Shown: piece after piece, positions 26,506 through 34,244 of the stretch
How the letters are laid out: every line of letters begins with the position of its first letter
How positions within the stretch are numbered: position 1 is the first letter of the stretch
Origin: Bradyrhizobium sp.
GTDB taxonomy: Bacteria > Pseudomonadota > Alphaproteobacteria > Rhizobiales > Xanthobacteraceae
Assembly (NCBI RefSeq): GCF_030693485.1
Contig: NZ_JAUYAN010000080.1
Coordinates: forward strand, 1-34,263
Reading direction: 5' to 3'
DNA length: 34,263 bases
Program-made: the position numbers and the translations under genes
Notes under the pieces: generated by a model
The model's input: only the letters and a program-made list of their open reading frames with translations
Told to the model about the DNA's origin: nothing
The model's database searches: none

Positions 26506-27243
26506 TCAGTAGCGTGCAGCAACCGGGGCGCCGCCCATGTTGAAGCGGTAGTTGATGCCGGCCTTGACGGTGTGCTCGTCATGCCGGGTGCTGCCGAACT
26601 GGGTCAGCACAGCGGGCGTCACGAAGTTGGTCTTGCCGAAGTCGTAGTACTGATACTCGACCTTGCCCGACCAGTTCTGCGCGAACATGTATTCCAGACC
26701 GGCGCCGACGGTGTAACCGTCATGATGGCTGCTGTTGGTCGAGAACGCCTGCGGCACGCCGCCGAACGTCAAAGACTGATTGTAGTCGGAATAGGCGTAG
26801 CCGCCCTTGACGTAAAGCAGAGCCGGACCCCAGGTGTAGCCGAGACGGCCGGTCACCGAGCCGAGGCCACGCTGGTTGTGGGTGTAGGTGTAACCCGCGC
26901 CAGCGCCGGAGAACGCAACGCCGCTGTTGTTGCTGCCGAGCCAGGAGTACTGGCCTTCGATACCGAGCACCCAGTTCGGGGCGAACTGGTAGTCGGCGCC
27001 GCCCTGCAAACCGCCGAGGAAGCGGCCGTCGCTGTCGTTGTTGGTGGTGCCGAGGAACCCGTTGTTGCCGCCGAAGGCGCCGCCGACGTGACCGCCGATG
27101 TAGAAGCCGGTCCAGTTGTAGATCGGCGCGTACGCCGCGGGCGCTGCCTTGGTGTAGGGACGGGCTGCCATATCGGCTGCAAGTGCGGGCACGGTCGCGC
27201 CGAGAGCGATGAGGGCCACAGTACCGAGGAGGAAGTTCTTCAT
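26506..27243 (-). CDS. Outer-membrane beta-barrel protein (Omp25/Omp31-like), copy 2
   Basis: A 245-residue paralogue of the gene at 25560. The signal peptide (MKNFLLGTVALIALGATVPA) is cut after ALA at about residue 22. YNWTGFYIGGHVGGAFGG, WVLGIEGQYSWLGSN and RGLGSVTGRLGYTWGPALLY are barrel strands closely matching copy 1. It ends VAARY. The copies differ mostly in loops (GGNNGFLGTTNN against GSTNFGGLALSN), as expected for surface-exposed parts. It has its own promoter region with a palindrome and a strong terminator. Confidence 0.92.
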   Translation of the reverse strand: MKNFLLGTVALIALGATVPALAADMAARPYTKAAPAAYAPIYNWTGFYIGGHVGGAFGGNNGFLGTTNNDSDGRFLGGLQGGADYQFAPNWVLGIEGQYSWLGSNNSGVAFSGAGAGYTYTHNQRGLGSVTGRLGYTWGPALLYVKGGYAYSDYNQSLTFGGVPQAFSTNSSHHDGYTVGAGLEYMFAQNWSGKVEYQYYDFGKTNFVTPAVLTQFGSTRHDEHTVKAGINYRFNMGGAPVAARY

Positions 27244-27704
27244 TAGTTGTAGTCTCCAGGAGTCATTTTAATTTTCAGATGAGCTGCGTTAGCGGCGTCG
27301 TCCATGGCGCGCACTTAGACAGCTTCCGCGCAGAATGCTGTCACCCATCGGTCACACCGACGATGTTCCGTTCGATTCGAATAACATCGATTTCTAGGTG
27401 CTTAATTAAAACTTAATGAACTCTAAATGAGGCCATAATCGCCGCTTGTTTTCGCTTCCTGCCTTGTTCATTGCGTCTTTCAGCGATCAAATATTCCACC
27501 AACGGCATCTCGCGCGAACGAAGATTACGCATTCGATGGCGTGTCTTCCGATCAGCTCGCAAAGCGCTTGCCCGACGATTTCGAGTCGGTGGTCACTTCG
27601 CCGTGATCGATGTCTACGAGCCATCGACGTGCGAATCATCGATGGGATTTGCTGAAGAGAGAAATCGCGTGACGCGAATCAGCAGCGCAATGCGCGTGAC
27701 CATC
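27244..27704. other. Non-coding gap with the OMP copy 2 promoter
   Basis: About 460 bases between the OMP start and the end of the HTH-like gene, which is also on the minus strand. It holds the palindrome at 27319-27341 and an AT-rich stretch at about 27361-27430 (containing TTAATTAAAACTTAATG), compatible with an upstream promoter region. No reading frame here looks coding. No hairpin with a T-run was seen after the HTH-like gene. Confidence 0.5.
27319..27341. promoter_or_regulatory. Hyphenated palindrome in the OMP copy 2 promoter
   Basis: Arms ACAGC and GCTGT (six bases if the outer G/C pair is counted as GACAGC/GCTGTC) span the same 23 bases as the perfect palindrome before copy 1. One arm position changed from G to A and its partner from C to T, so pairing is kept. 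It begins 76 bases before the ATG. Confidence 0.5.
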
Positions 27705-28025
27705 TCAGCCAAGGCGGCGACGGACCTCGTCGCGCATCTGTTCGCGGAAGGCTTCCCGGCGCGCGGGTCTTTCCGTCTCGGGGACAGTGTGCCGGTCGAA
27801 GATGTTGAAATTGTCGAGGATCGGATGACGATCGCTGGCCATCGCCAGGACGCGGAGCTGTTCGGCAATCTGTTTGCTGGGACCGGTGACTTCCCACTTG
27901 CGTATCGTGTTGGCGCCGGTGTCCTCGGCGAGACCGCAAAGCTTCGCCATGTCCGCCGCCGACAGCGGCCTGCCGATGGCGTCAGCGATATCCTGGCGAA
28001 GCCGTTTCAGGTCATGGCCGGTCAT
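27705..28025 (-). CDS. Small HTH-like conserved hypothetical protein
   Basis: A 106-residue protein starting MTGHDLKRLRQDIADAIGRP. The stretch LSAADMAKLCGLAEDTGANT followed by IRKWEVTGPS resembles a helix-turn-helix of the XRE/Cro kind, in which a helix pair is followed by a W-E segment. The tail is charged (REQMRDEVRRRLG). It lies just downstream of the decayed toxin-like gene on the same strand, which could mean a regulatory or antitoxin role, but no target is visible. DNA binding is inferred from the pattern only. Confidence 0.65.
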   Translation of the reverse strand: MTGHDLKRLRQDIADAIGRPLSAADMAKLCGLAEDTGANTIRKWEVTGPSKQIAEQLRVLAMASDRHPILDNFNIFDRHTVPETERPARREAFREQMRDEVRRRLG

Positions 28026-28153
28026 GGTCGCGAATCAGTGGTCGGGTGCTGCATTTGCATGACCTGATCCACCGGCATCGTGGCATGATTGAGGTTCGAC
28101 ATGTTCCGGACCGGTCTTCCCGGTAGCGGCCCGCCACAAGATCAGAAATTCCT

Positions 28154-28536
28154 TCAGCGAGGGATCCGGTAACCGAGCGACCAATATCCCCTCAACGACC
28201 GCTCCTGATGAAGCCGAAGTCCCCATTGTTCGTCCCTGACAAGAGGAAAGAAGCGAATGCGTGTGTCGCTCATCCATTGGATGACGGTCGAGGAGGAACT
28301 GTCGGAGTGTGTTGCTTCATAGGTGCCAGAGGTTCTCACATCGACGGTGACGTGGAAGCTCTCCTTCTCCCGATCGGCGATGTTTTTTTCCGCAACTTCC
28401 GAGACTTCTTCGTCGATGTCGTCCGAACGACGCGGCCAATCGAGATTCAGGATGAGTCCGCCCCAAGATAGCTGGATGGGGAGCGGTTCAGGGACAGCCG
28501 CCGCATGATCCGCGCTTGAAGATCAGTAAGGGCCAT
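28154..28536 (-). pseudogene. Decayed AbiEii-like nucleotidyltransferase (toxin) gene
   Basis: The ATG at 28536 reads MALTDLQARIMRRLSLNRSP, then SSYLG, and runs into a stop at 28447. Shifting one base in a GGGG run restores GGLILNLDWPRRSDDID, the GG...DxD core of AbiEii-type nucleotidyltransferases. That frame continues through SSTVIQWMSDTRIRFFPLV and GLRLHQ to a stop at 28154. The usual C-terminal part (after LHPxDLA in relatives) is missing, and the segment right after DDID seems shortened. So there is one frameshift plus truncation. A third frame stays open to 28035 but is not recognised. The first frame overlaps the stop of the small upstream gene (TAATG), as in an antitoxin-toxin operon. 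Confidence 0.6.
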
Positions 28537-28871
28537 TACGCGCGCTCCACATGGGAAAGGAGTTCGTGTCCAAGCGCGAAAGCCCGGGCGTCGCCCCTCT
28601 CGATCATCGCCTTTGCCACCACGCGCGCGCGAGCCCGAAGATTGGGTAGGCGATCAAGATCGACATTGTCCAGAATGCGGACCCTGTATAGCGCCAGCGC
28701 TTGATCGAACGCCGCCTGCAGATCCTTGGCGTTTCGATGATCGGCTCTCAGACGTTCAGCCAGACGAAGCACATCGTCCCGTGCGGACGAAGGTACCAGA
28801 ACCTCCACTCTCACAAGATCCGCGGTACCCCCGGAACGACGGTATTTCTCAATGCGTTTTCGGGCGGACAT
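28536..28871 (-). CDS. Small antitoxin-like protein upstream of the nucleotidyltransferase remnant
   Basis: A 111-residue soluble protein starting MSARKRIEKYRRSGGTADLV, with VRVEVLVPSSARDDVLRLAE after it and a helical C-terminal half. Its N-terminal basic region plus a short beta-like VRVEVLVP suggests a ribbon-helix-helix-like DNA-binding start (inference). AGGAA lies seven bases before the ATG. Its TAA stop overlaps the toxin-like ATG by one base, so the pair was translated together. It remains intact although its partner is broken, so it may be a surviving antitoxin. Confidence 0.65.
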   Translation of the reverse strand: MSARKRIEKYRRSGGTADLVRVEVLVPSSARDDVLRLAERLRADHRNAKDLQAAFDQALALYRVRILDNVDLDRLPNLRARARVVAKAMIERGDARAFALGHELLSHVERA

Positions 28872-28890
28872 GACATTTCCTGTTTGAATT

Positions 28891-28917
28891 CAATATATTG
28901 TCCGTATCCCGGATACG
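28891..28917 (-). promoter_or_regulatory. Promoter -10 and operator palindrome of the antitoxin-like gene
   Basis: CGTATCC-C-GGATACG (28903-28917) is a perfect seven-base inverted repeat. Next to it CAATATATTG (28891-28900) contains a -10-like TATATT on the minus strand, about 22 bases before the start codon. A palindrome overlapping the -10/-35 spacer is the usual place for antitoxin self-repression. Confidence 0.55.
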
Positions 28918-29074
28918 CAGCGACAAGATGGAATTAACCACCCCAATGGATAAGGGGAGTTGTGGATGTGGGAGAGCCCCGTATCGATACCAACAACTGC
29001 AACAAGCTGCGTTAGGCGCATGCCCCGCCCGCGCGGCTGGCGATGATGAGAAGGCTTGATTTCGCAGGAAGAAC

Positions 29075-29149
29075 TGGTGCTGCCAGACAGGATTGAACTG
29101 TCGACCTCTCCATTACCAATGGAGTGCTCTACCACTGAGCTACGGCAGC
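29075..29149 (-). tRNA. tRNA-Thr (anticodon GGU)
   Basis: On the minus strand the acceptor stem GCTGCCG pairs with TGGCAGC and is followed by ACCA, so CCA is encoded. The D-arm is TAGCTCAGTGGTAGAGCA. The anticodon stem CTCCA/TGGAG encloses the loop TTGGTAA with anticodon GGT, reading ACC/ACU threonine codons. The T-arm contains GTTCAATCC. All arms fold normally. Confidence 0.97.
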
Positions 29150-29495
29150 ATGCTCCGGACACGAGAATCGGCCCAAAAGGACCCCAACAGAGCGGGCCGA
29201 TCCTTGCCACAAGCCCCCCGCCTGCGCAAGCGCGGGAGAGGCCTGACAGGTCCTCAAAACGGCGCTGGATCGCCGTGGCGAACTCAACTGGCCGATTGCG
29301 GGCCGATTTGGTTCCCGTTTCCTCCCAAGGTGCTGCGGACCGGGGTCCAATCTATCATTGCATGGGGTTGTTTTCGCGATTTTTGCCCAGGCCCCCGAAT
29401 GCCCCCATGGTGGCAGGCAAGGAGCACAAAGTTGCCGCCGCCGCGGTCATAGGTCTATTGCTCGTGCGTACGCTCCCCGGTCCCGCAGGTTGACG
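29150..29495. other. Gap between tRNA-Thr and the small conserved gene
   Basis: About 345 bases. The only candidate is a 28-codon frame at 29407-29493 on the plus strand (MVAGKEHKVAAAAVIGLLLV, then RTLPGPAG) that stops two bases before the next ATG. It could be a tiny membrane or leader peptide, but it lacks a convincing ribosome site. Nothing else is recognised. Confidence 0.3.
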
Positions 29496-29690
29496 ATGAC
29501 GGATGACAAGGACAGAGGCAAAGGCCGGCCCGCCGGCAATTCGCGGCAGGACCGGCTGAAACTGGCGCTGCGGGAAAATCTCAAGCGGCGAAAGTCGCAG
29601 GCGAGGGGACGCAGCGATGCGCACGCCGCACCTCGCGATGACGCCGGCGCCTCCCTACATGACGAACTCGATAAGAAACCGGGCGACTAG
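29496..29690 (+). CDS. Small basic conserved hypothetical protein
   Basis: A 64-residue soluble, charged protein starting MTDDKDRGKGRPAGNSRQDR. The middle LKLALRENLKRRKSQARGRS looks like the conserved core of a short protein found in Bradyrhizobium-type genomes near murA; the rest is low-complexity and probably disordered. AGGTTGACG before the ATG provides a fair ribosome site. Function unknown. Confidence 0.65.
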   Translation: MTDDKDRGKGRPAGNSRQDRLKLALRENLKRRKSQARGRSDAHAAPRDDAGASLHDELDKKPGD

Positions 29691-29744
29691 CTGCTTGCGG
29701 CGGCCCGGAGGAAATGATTGACCGCGGGCGCTGTGGCCCCGGAC

Positions 29745-30035
29745 ATGCTTGAAAGCTTACAAGGGTTTTCCGCACGGAATGCCGAGGGCGCGTTGCGCGA
29801 ATGCCTGATCGATCCCCATGTAACCAGCGTGCTCTCGGTCGGGCGCAGCCCGGCCGGCCAGCAACACCCAAAACTCCGCGAAATCGTTCACTGCGATTTC
29901 AGGGATTTCACGGCGATCGAATTCGACCTGTCAGGATATGACGCCTGTTCTTCTCTGGCACCTGATACGGCGCAAACCCATCAAATAGCCGCAAATTTCA
30001 AAGCTTTTGCCATCCGGGTGCCCTTCGCCCTATAG
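29745..30035 (+). pseudogene. NAD(P)-binding epimerase remnant (N-terminal fragment)
   Basis: From ATG 29745 the frame reads MLESLQGFSARNAEGALREC, then LIDPHVTSVLSVGRSPAGQQ and HPKLREIVHCDFRDFTAIEF. It lines up without gaps with the start of small NAD-dependent epimerase-like proteins, where the first 20 residues normally contain GATGMVGQG followed by LREC. The glycine-rich nucleotide-binding loop is destroyed (GFSARNAEG). After YDAC the expected FFCLG is lost by a one-base shift, and the remaining tail to 30035 is unrelated. So it is a relic with N-terminal decay and C-terminal truncation. The homology ends near 29945. Confidence 0.55.
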
Positions 30036-30036
30036 T
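30007..30036 (+). promoter_or_regulatory. Putative murA promoter
   Basis: TTGCCA (30007-30012), an 18-base spacer and TATAGT (30031-30036) fit a housekeeping sigma promoter. Transcription would begin near 30043, about 22 bases before the murA ATG. The element lies inside the tail of the epimerase relic. Confidence 0.5.
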
Positions 30037-30064
30037 TTATGCATAGCAAAAAGCGGGATTTGGC

Positions 30065-31354
30065 ATGGATCGCATTCGCATCGTCGGCGGCAGCAAGCTC
30101 AATGGCACGATTCCGATCTCGGGCGCCAAGAATGCCGCACTGCCATTGATGATCGCGGGGCTCTTGAGCGAGGAAACGCTGATCCTCGACAACGTGCCGC
30201 GGCTGGCCGACGTCGTCAATTTGCAGCGCATTCTTTCCAATCACGGCGTCGATATCATGTCGGCCGGCAAGCGGCCCGGCGATCACGAATATCAGGGCCA
30301 GACTCTGCATATCTCGGCGGCGAGCATCATCGACACCACCGCGCCCTACGAACTGGTGTCGAAAATGCGCGCCAGTTTCTGGGTGATCGCGCCGCTGTTG
30401 GCACGGATGCACGAGGCCAGGGTGTCGCTGCCGGGCGGCTGCGCCATCGGCACAAGGCCGGTCGATCTCCTGATCATGGCGCTGGAGAAACTCGGCGCCG
30501 TCATCACCATCGACGGCGGCTATGTGATCGCCAAGGCGCCGGGGGGCCTGAAGGGTGCGGCGATCGACTTTCCCAAGGTCACCGTGAGCGGCACCCATGT
30601 CGCACTGATGGCGGCGACCCTGGCCAAAGGCACCACCGTGATCACCAATGCCGCCTGCGAGCCGGAAATCCTTGATGTCGCCGACTGCCTCAACAAGATG
30701 GGCGCGCGCGTTTCCGGCGCCGGCACGCCGCGCATCGTGATCGAGGGCGTGGCAAAGCTGCACGGCGCGCGGCACACCGTGCTGCCCGATCGAATCGAGA
30801 CCGGCACCTATGCCATGGCGGTGACCATGACCGGCGGCGATGTGCTGCTGGCCGGCGCGCGGCCGGAATTGCTGCAATCGGCGCTCGACGTGCTGACCCG
30901 GGCCGGCGCTGACATCACAGCCGACAACAAGGGCATCCGGGTGGCCCGCAACGGGGCCGGCCTCAATCCGGTGACGGTAACGACTGCGCCGTTTCCGGGC
31001 TTTCCCACTGACCTGCAGGCGCAATTGATGGCGCTGATGGCCTGTGCCGGCGGCGCCTCGCATATCACCGAGACGATTTTCGAGAACCGCTTCATGCATG
31101 TGCAGGAGCTGGCGCGGTTCGGCGCGCGGATCAGCCTCGACGGCGAAACCGCCACCATCGACGGCATCGCCAGGCTGCGCGGCGCGCCTGTGATGGCCAC
31201 CGATTTGCGTGCCTCGGTGTCGCTTGTGATCGCCGGGCTCGCCGCCGAGGGCGAGACCATGGTCAACCGGGTCTATCATCTCGACCGCGGTTTCGAGCGG
31301 CTTGAGGACAAATTGTCGGCCTGCGGCGCCACCATCGAACGTATCAGCGGGTAA
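30065..31354 (+). CDS. murA: UDP-N-acetylglucosamine 1-carboxyvinyltransferase
   Basis: A 429-residue cytosolic enzyme that transfers enolpyruvate from PEP to UDP-GlcNAc, the first committed step of peptidoglycan synthesis. The N-terminus [20 protein letters not shown] and AKNAALPLM contain the conserved Lys/Asn. The catalytic cysteine is C126 in [15 protein letters not shown], so the fosfomycin target Cys is present. [13 protein letters not shown] and [14 protein letters not shown] are further family signatures. The length is normal. Its TAA stop overlaps the next ATG by one base, so DUF2948 is translated with it. Confidence 0.98.
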   Translation: MDRIRIVGGSKLNGTIPISGAKNAALPLMIAGLLSEETLILDNVPRLADVVNLQRILSNHGVDIMSAGKRPGDHEYQGQTLHISAASIIDTTAPYELVSKMRASFWVIAPLLARMHEARVSLPGGCAIGTRPVDLLIMALEKLGAVITIDGGYVIAKAPGGLKGAAIDFPKVTVSGTHVALMAATLAKGTTVITNAACEPEILDVADCLNKMGARVSGAGTPRIVIEGVAKLHGARHTVLPDRIETGTYAMAVTMTGGDVLLAGARPELLQSALDVLTRAGADITADNKGIRVARNGAGLNPVTVTTAPFPGFPTDLQAQLMALMACAGGASHITETIFENRFMHVQELARFGARISLDGETATIDGIARLRGAPVMATDLRASVSLVIAGLAAEGETMVNRVYHLDRGFERLEDKLSACGATIERISG

Positions 31355-31779
31355 TGGTGACGACTCAGCTTAAATTGATTGCGCTCGACGCCGACGATCT
31401 CGCGGTGATCTCGGCGCATGTCCAGGACGCAAGGGTGCAGACCTCCGATATCGTCTGGCGGCAGGACGAAAAGCGGCTGGTGGTCGGCATGCTCCGGCTG
31501 GACTGGGAACAGACGCTGGCGGGGGAGACCGCGCCGCGCCGCCTGTTCGCGGCGCTGCGGTTCGACCGGGTGCTGTCGTGCAAGTCGCGCAATATCGATC
31601 TGGACGCGCCGCAAGCGGCTCTCGAACTCGTGGGAATCGAATTTCATCCCGGTGAAGCCCCCGGCGGCAGCGCGCTGCTGCTGTTCGCCCAGGGCGGGGC
31701 GCTGCGGCTCGACGTCGAGTGCCTCGAATGCGAGCTGACCGACCTCGGCGGCGACGATCTCGCTGGCGAACTCGACTAA
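31354..31779 (+). CDS. DUF2948 family protein
   Basis: A 141-residue soluble protein starting [20 protein letters not shown], followed by AHVQDARVQTSDIVW and a conserved RLFAALRFDRVLSCKSRNID. This fits DUF2948, found in alphaproteobacteria between murA and hisD. It begins in the murA stop (TAATG), indicating translational coupling. Function unknown. Confidence 0.92.
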   Translation: MVTTQLKLIALDADDLAVISAHVQDARVQTSDIVWRQDEKRLVVGMLRLDWEQTLAGETAPRRLFAALRFDRVLSCKSRNIDLDAPQAALELVGIEFHPGEAPGGSALLLFAQGGALRLDVECLECELTDLGGDDLAGELD

Positions 31780-31813
31780 GACGCGGAATCGGGGCTGGGG
31801 GCGTGAGAAGTCT

Positions 31814-31896
31814 GTCATTCCCGGGCGAGAGCGAAGCGAGCGAACCCGGAATCTGGGGATTCCGGGTCTGGTGCTGGCGCACCATCCCGGAATGAC
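31814..31896. repeat. Palindromic intergenic repeat, copy B (complete)
   Basis: An 83-base element with outer inverted ends GTCATTCCCGGG and CCCGGAATGAC. Inside are two hairpins: CCCGGAATC-TGGGG-ATTCCGGG and GGTGC-TGGC-GCACC. It lies between DUF2948 and hisD. It resembles the REP-like elements scattered through Bradyrhizobium-type genomes. Copies A and C share its left end. Confidence 0.8.
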
Positions 31897-31978
31897 GGAC
31901 AACCACCTCATCATCCGGGCTAAGGGTTGACGGCGGTTTGTCGCCGCGCCATTGAGCAGTAGTCCCTGGAAAGCCGCC

Positions 31979-33274
31979 ATGCCCGTTCGTCTCGACCACA
32001 GCAGCGCCGATTTTGCCCGCCAATTCCAGGGTTTTCTCGGCGCCAAGCGCGAGGTATCGGCCGATATCGAGGCGGCGACCCGCGCCATTGTCGATGATGT
32101 GGCCGCGCGCGGCGACGCCGCGCTGATCGAGGCGACGCGCAAGTTCGACCGGCTCGAGCTAGATGCCGACGGCCTCCGGGTGACCTCAGGCGAAATCGAC
32201 GCCGCGGTGAAGGCCTGCGATGCCAGAACGCTCGACGCGCTGGCTTTCGCCCGCGACCGCATCGAGGTGTTTCATGCGCGGCAATTGCCCAAGGACGAGC
32301 GCTTTACCGACGCGCTCGGTGTTGAACTCGGCTGGCGCTGGAGCGCGATCGACGCGGTCGGACTCTACGTGCCGGGCGGCACCGCGGCCTATCCGTCCTC
32401 GGTGCTGATGAATGCGGTGCCGGCACGCGTCGCCGGCGTGCCGCGCGTGGTGATGGTGGTGCCGTCGCCGGACGGCAAGCTCAACCCGCTGGTGCTGGCG
32501 GCCGCCCATCTCGGCGGCGTCTCCGAAATCTACCGCGTTGGCGGCGCGCAGGCGGTGGCGGCGCTGGCCTATGGCACCGCCACCATCGCGCCGGTGGCGA
32601 AGATCGTCGGGCCCGGCAACGCCTATGTCGCCGCCGCCAAGCGGCAGGTGTTCGGCAAGGTCGGCATCGACATGATCGCCGGCCCCTCGGAAGTGCTTGT
32701 CATCGCCGACGACACCGGCAATGCCGGCTGGATCGCGGCCGATCTGCTGGCGCAGGCCGAGCACGACGTCAACGCGCAGTCGATCCTGATCACCGACAGC
32801 GCGCGGCTGGCCGGCGAAGTCGAACAGGCCGTGCAATCGCAGCTCGCCACGCTGCCGCGGGGCGATATCGCGCGGGCCTCGTGGGATGCGTACGGCGCCA
32901 TCATCCTGGTGAAAAACCTGGGTGAGGCCGTGCCGCTGGCCAATGCCATCGCCGCCGAGCATCTGGAGATCATGACGGCCGATCCGGAGGCGCTGTCGGC
33001 GCAAATCCGCAATGCCGGCGCGATCTTCCTCGGTCCCCACACCCCGGAGGCGATCGGCGACTATGTCGGTGGCTCCAACCACGTGCTGCCGACCGCGCGC
33101 TCGGCGCGGTTCTCCTCCGGCCTCGGCGTACTTGACTTCATGAAGCGAACGTCGATCCTGAAATGCGGACCGGACCAGTTGCGCTCACTGGGACCGGCGG
33201 CGATGACGCTGGGCAAGGCCGAGGGCCTCGATGCCCATGCGCGCTCAGTGGGAATGCGCCTCAACCTGTCATGA
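31979..33274 (+). CDS. hisD: Histidinol dehydrogenase
   Basis: A 431-residue Zn-dependent enzyme that oxidises L-histidinol to L-histidine in two NAD+ steps, the last of histidine synthesis. Family motifs are [39 protein letters not shown], and [14 protein letters not shown] with the Zn-binding Gln and His. [13 protein letters not shown] carries the Zn Asp, and a C-terminal HARSVGMR carries the last His. The start is the ATG giving MPVRLDH; nine extra codons from 31952 lie in the intergenic region. The stop overlaps the next ATG (ATGA). Confidence 0.98.
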   Translation: MPVRLDHSSADFARQFQGFLGAKREVSADIEAATRAIVDDVAARGDAALIEATRKFDRLELDADGLRVTSGEIDAAVKACDARTLDALAFARDRIEVFHARQLPKDERFTDALGVELGWRWSAIDAVGLYVPGGTAAYPSSVLMNAVPARVAGVPRVVMVVPSPDGKLNPLVLAAAHLGGVSEIYRVGGAQAVAALAYGTATIAPVAKIVGPGNAYVAAAKRQVFGKVGIDMIAGPSEVLVIADDTGNAGWIAADLLAQAEHDVNAQSILITDSARLAGEVEQAVQSQLATLPRGDIARASWDAYGAIILVKNLGEAVPLANAIAAEHLEIMTADPEALSAQIRNAGAIFLGPHTPEAIGDYVGGSNHVLPTARSARFSSGLGVLDFMKRTSILKCGPDQLRSLGPAAMTLGKAEGLDAHARSVGMRLNLS

Positions 33275-33765
33275 CCAGACCCCTGCCAGACGAGGATTTC
33301 AACAATCGCATCGTGGCGGTCACGCTCGACGAGGAATCGATCGGGCGCTCCGGCCCCGATATCGAGCATGAGCGGGCGATCGCGATCTACGATTTGGTCG
33401 AGAAGAACCTGTTCGCGCCCGAAGGCGCCGACAACGGGCCGTTCACGCTGCACATCGGCATCACCGGCAGCCGGCTGATGTTCGACATCCGCCGCGAGGA
33501 CGGCGCGCCCGTGGTGGCGCATCTGTTGTCGCTGACGCCGTTCCGGCGGATCGTGAAGGACTATTTCATGATCTGCGACAGCTATTACCAGGCAATCCGC
33601 ACCGCCACGCCGGACAAGATCGAGGCCATCGACATGGGTCGCCGCGGCATTCACGACGAGGGCTCGCGCACCCTGCAGGAGCGGCTGAAGGGCAAGGTGC
33701 GGCTCGATTTCGAGACCGCCCGCCGGCTGTTCACGCTGATCACCGTTCTGCACTGGAAGGGTTAG
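33271..33765 (+). CDS. UPF0262 family protein
   Basis: A 164-residue soluble protein starting [20 protein letters not shown], with [34 protein letters not shown] and [17 protein letters not shown]. These are the signature stretches of UPF0262, an uncharacterised alphaproteobacterial family usually next to hisD. It starts inside the hisD stop (ATGA), so it is in the same operon. A longer frame from 33163 overlaps hisD and is not used. Confidence 0.94.
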   Translation: MTRPLPDEDFNNRIVAVTLDEESIGRSGPDIEHERAIAIYDLVEKNLFAPEGADNGPFTLHIGITGSRLMFDIRREDGAPVVAHLLSLTPFRRIVKDYFMICDSYYQAIRTATPDKIEAIDMGRRGIHDEGSRTLQERLKGKVRLDFETARRLFTLITVLHWKG

Positions 33766-33771
33766 TCTCCA

Positions 33772-34239
33772 ATGGAGACGCCGCCGCGCGTACGCACCCC
33801 GCAGGCCGTGCTGTTTGCCTGCGGCCTCAACAGCGTGCGTTCGCCGATGGCCGCAAGCCTGCTGCAGCAGATGTTCCCGCAGGCGCTCTACGTCAAATCC
33901 GCCGGCGTCCGCAAGGGCGAGCTCGATCCGTTCGCGGTCGCCGCGATGGCGGAGCTGGGCCACGACATATCCCAACACAAGCCGACCACGTTCGAGGAAC
34001 TCGACGACTGGGAGGGGCTGAATTTCGATCTCATCGTCACGCTGTCGCCGGAGGCGCATCACAAGGCGCTGGAACTGACCCGGACCATGGCGGTCGACGT
34101 CGAATACTGGCCGACCCACGATCCCACCGGCGCCGACGGCAATCGCGAGCAGAAGCTGCAGGCCTATCGCGAGGTCTGCGACTCCCTGTCGATGCGCATC
34201 CGCAAGCGGTTTTCCAGGGTGGGGGCCGCGAATGGGTGA
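33772..34239 (+). CDS. Low-molecular-weight phosphatase family protein
   Basis: A 155-residue cytosolic protein of the low-molecular-weight protein-tyrosine-phosphatase/arsenate-reductase fold. The phosphate loop is C17-GLNSV-R23 (CX5R) followed by SPMA. The C-terminal region contains YWPTHDPTGADGN, which may bear the general-acid Asp. The order hisD-UPF0262-phosphatase is usual in Bradyrhizobium-type genomes. It begins six bases after the UPF0262 stop. Whether it acts on tyrosine phosphate, arsenate or another substrate cannot be decided. Confidence 0.88.
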   Translation: METPPRVRTPQAVLFACGLNSVRSPMAASLLQQMFPQALYVKSAGVRKGELDPFAVAAMAELGHDISQHKPTTFEELDDWEGLNFDLIVTLSPEAHHKALELTRTMAVDVEYWPTHDPTGADGNREQKLQAYREVCDSLSMRIRKRFSRVGAANG

Positions 34240-34244
34240 TCATC

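Noticed and set aside
27471..28067. A 198-codon plus-strand frame
   Set aside because: It covers the small HTH-like gene on the opposite strand, which has the more protein-like sequence; no ribosome site or family supports the plus frame.
29056..29493. A plus-strand frame of 145 codons starting within the tRNA
   Set aside because: It reads through the tRNA-Thr gene antisense; only its last 28 codons were kept as a weak candidate.
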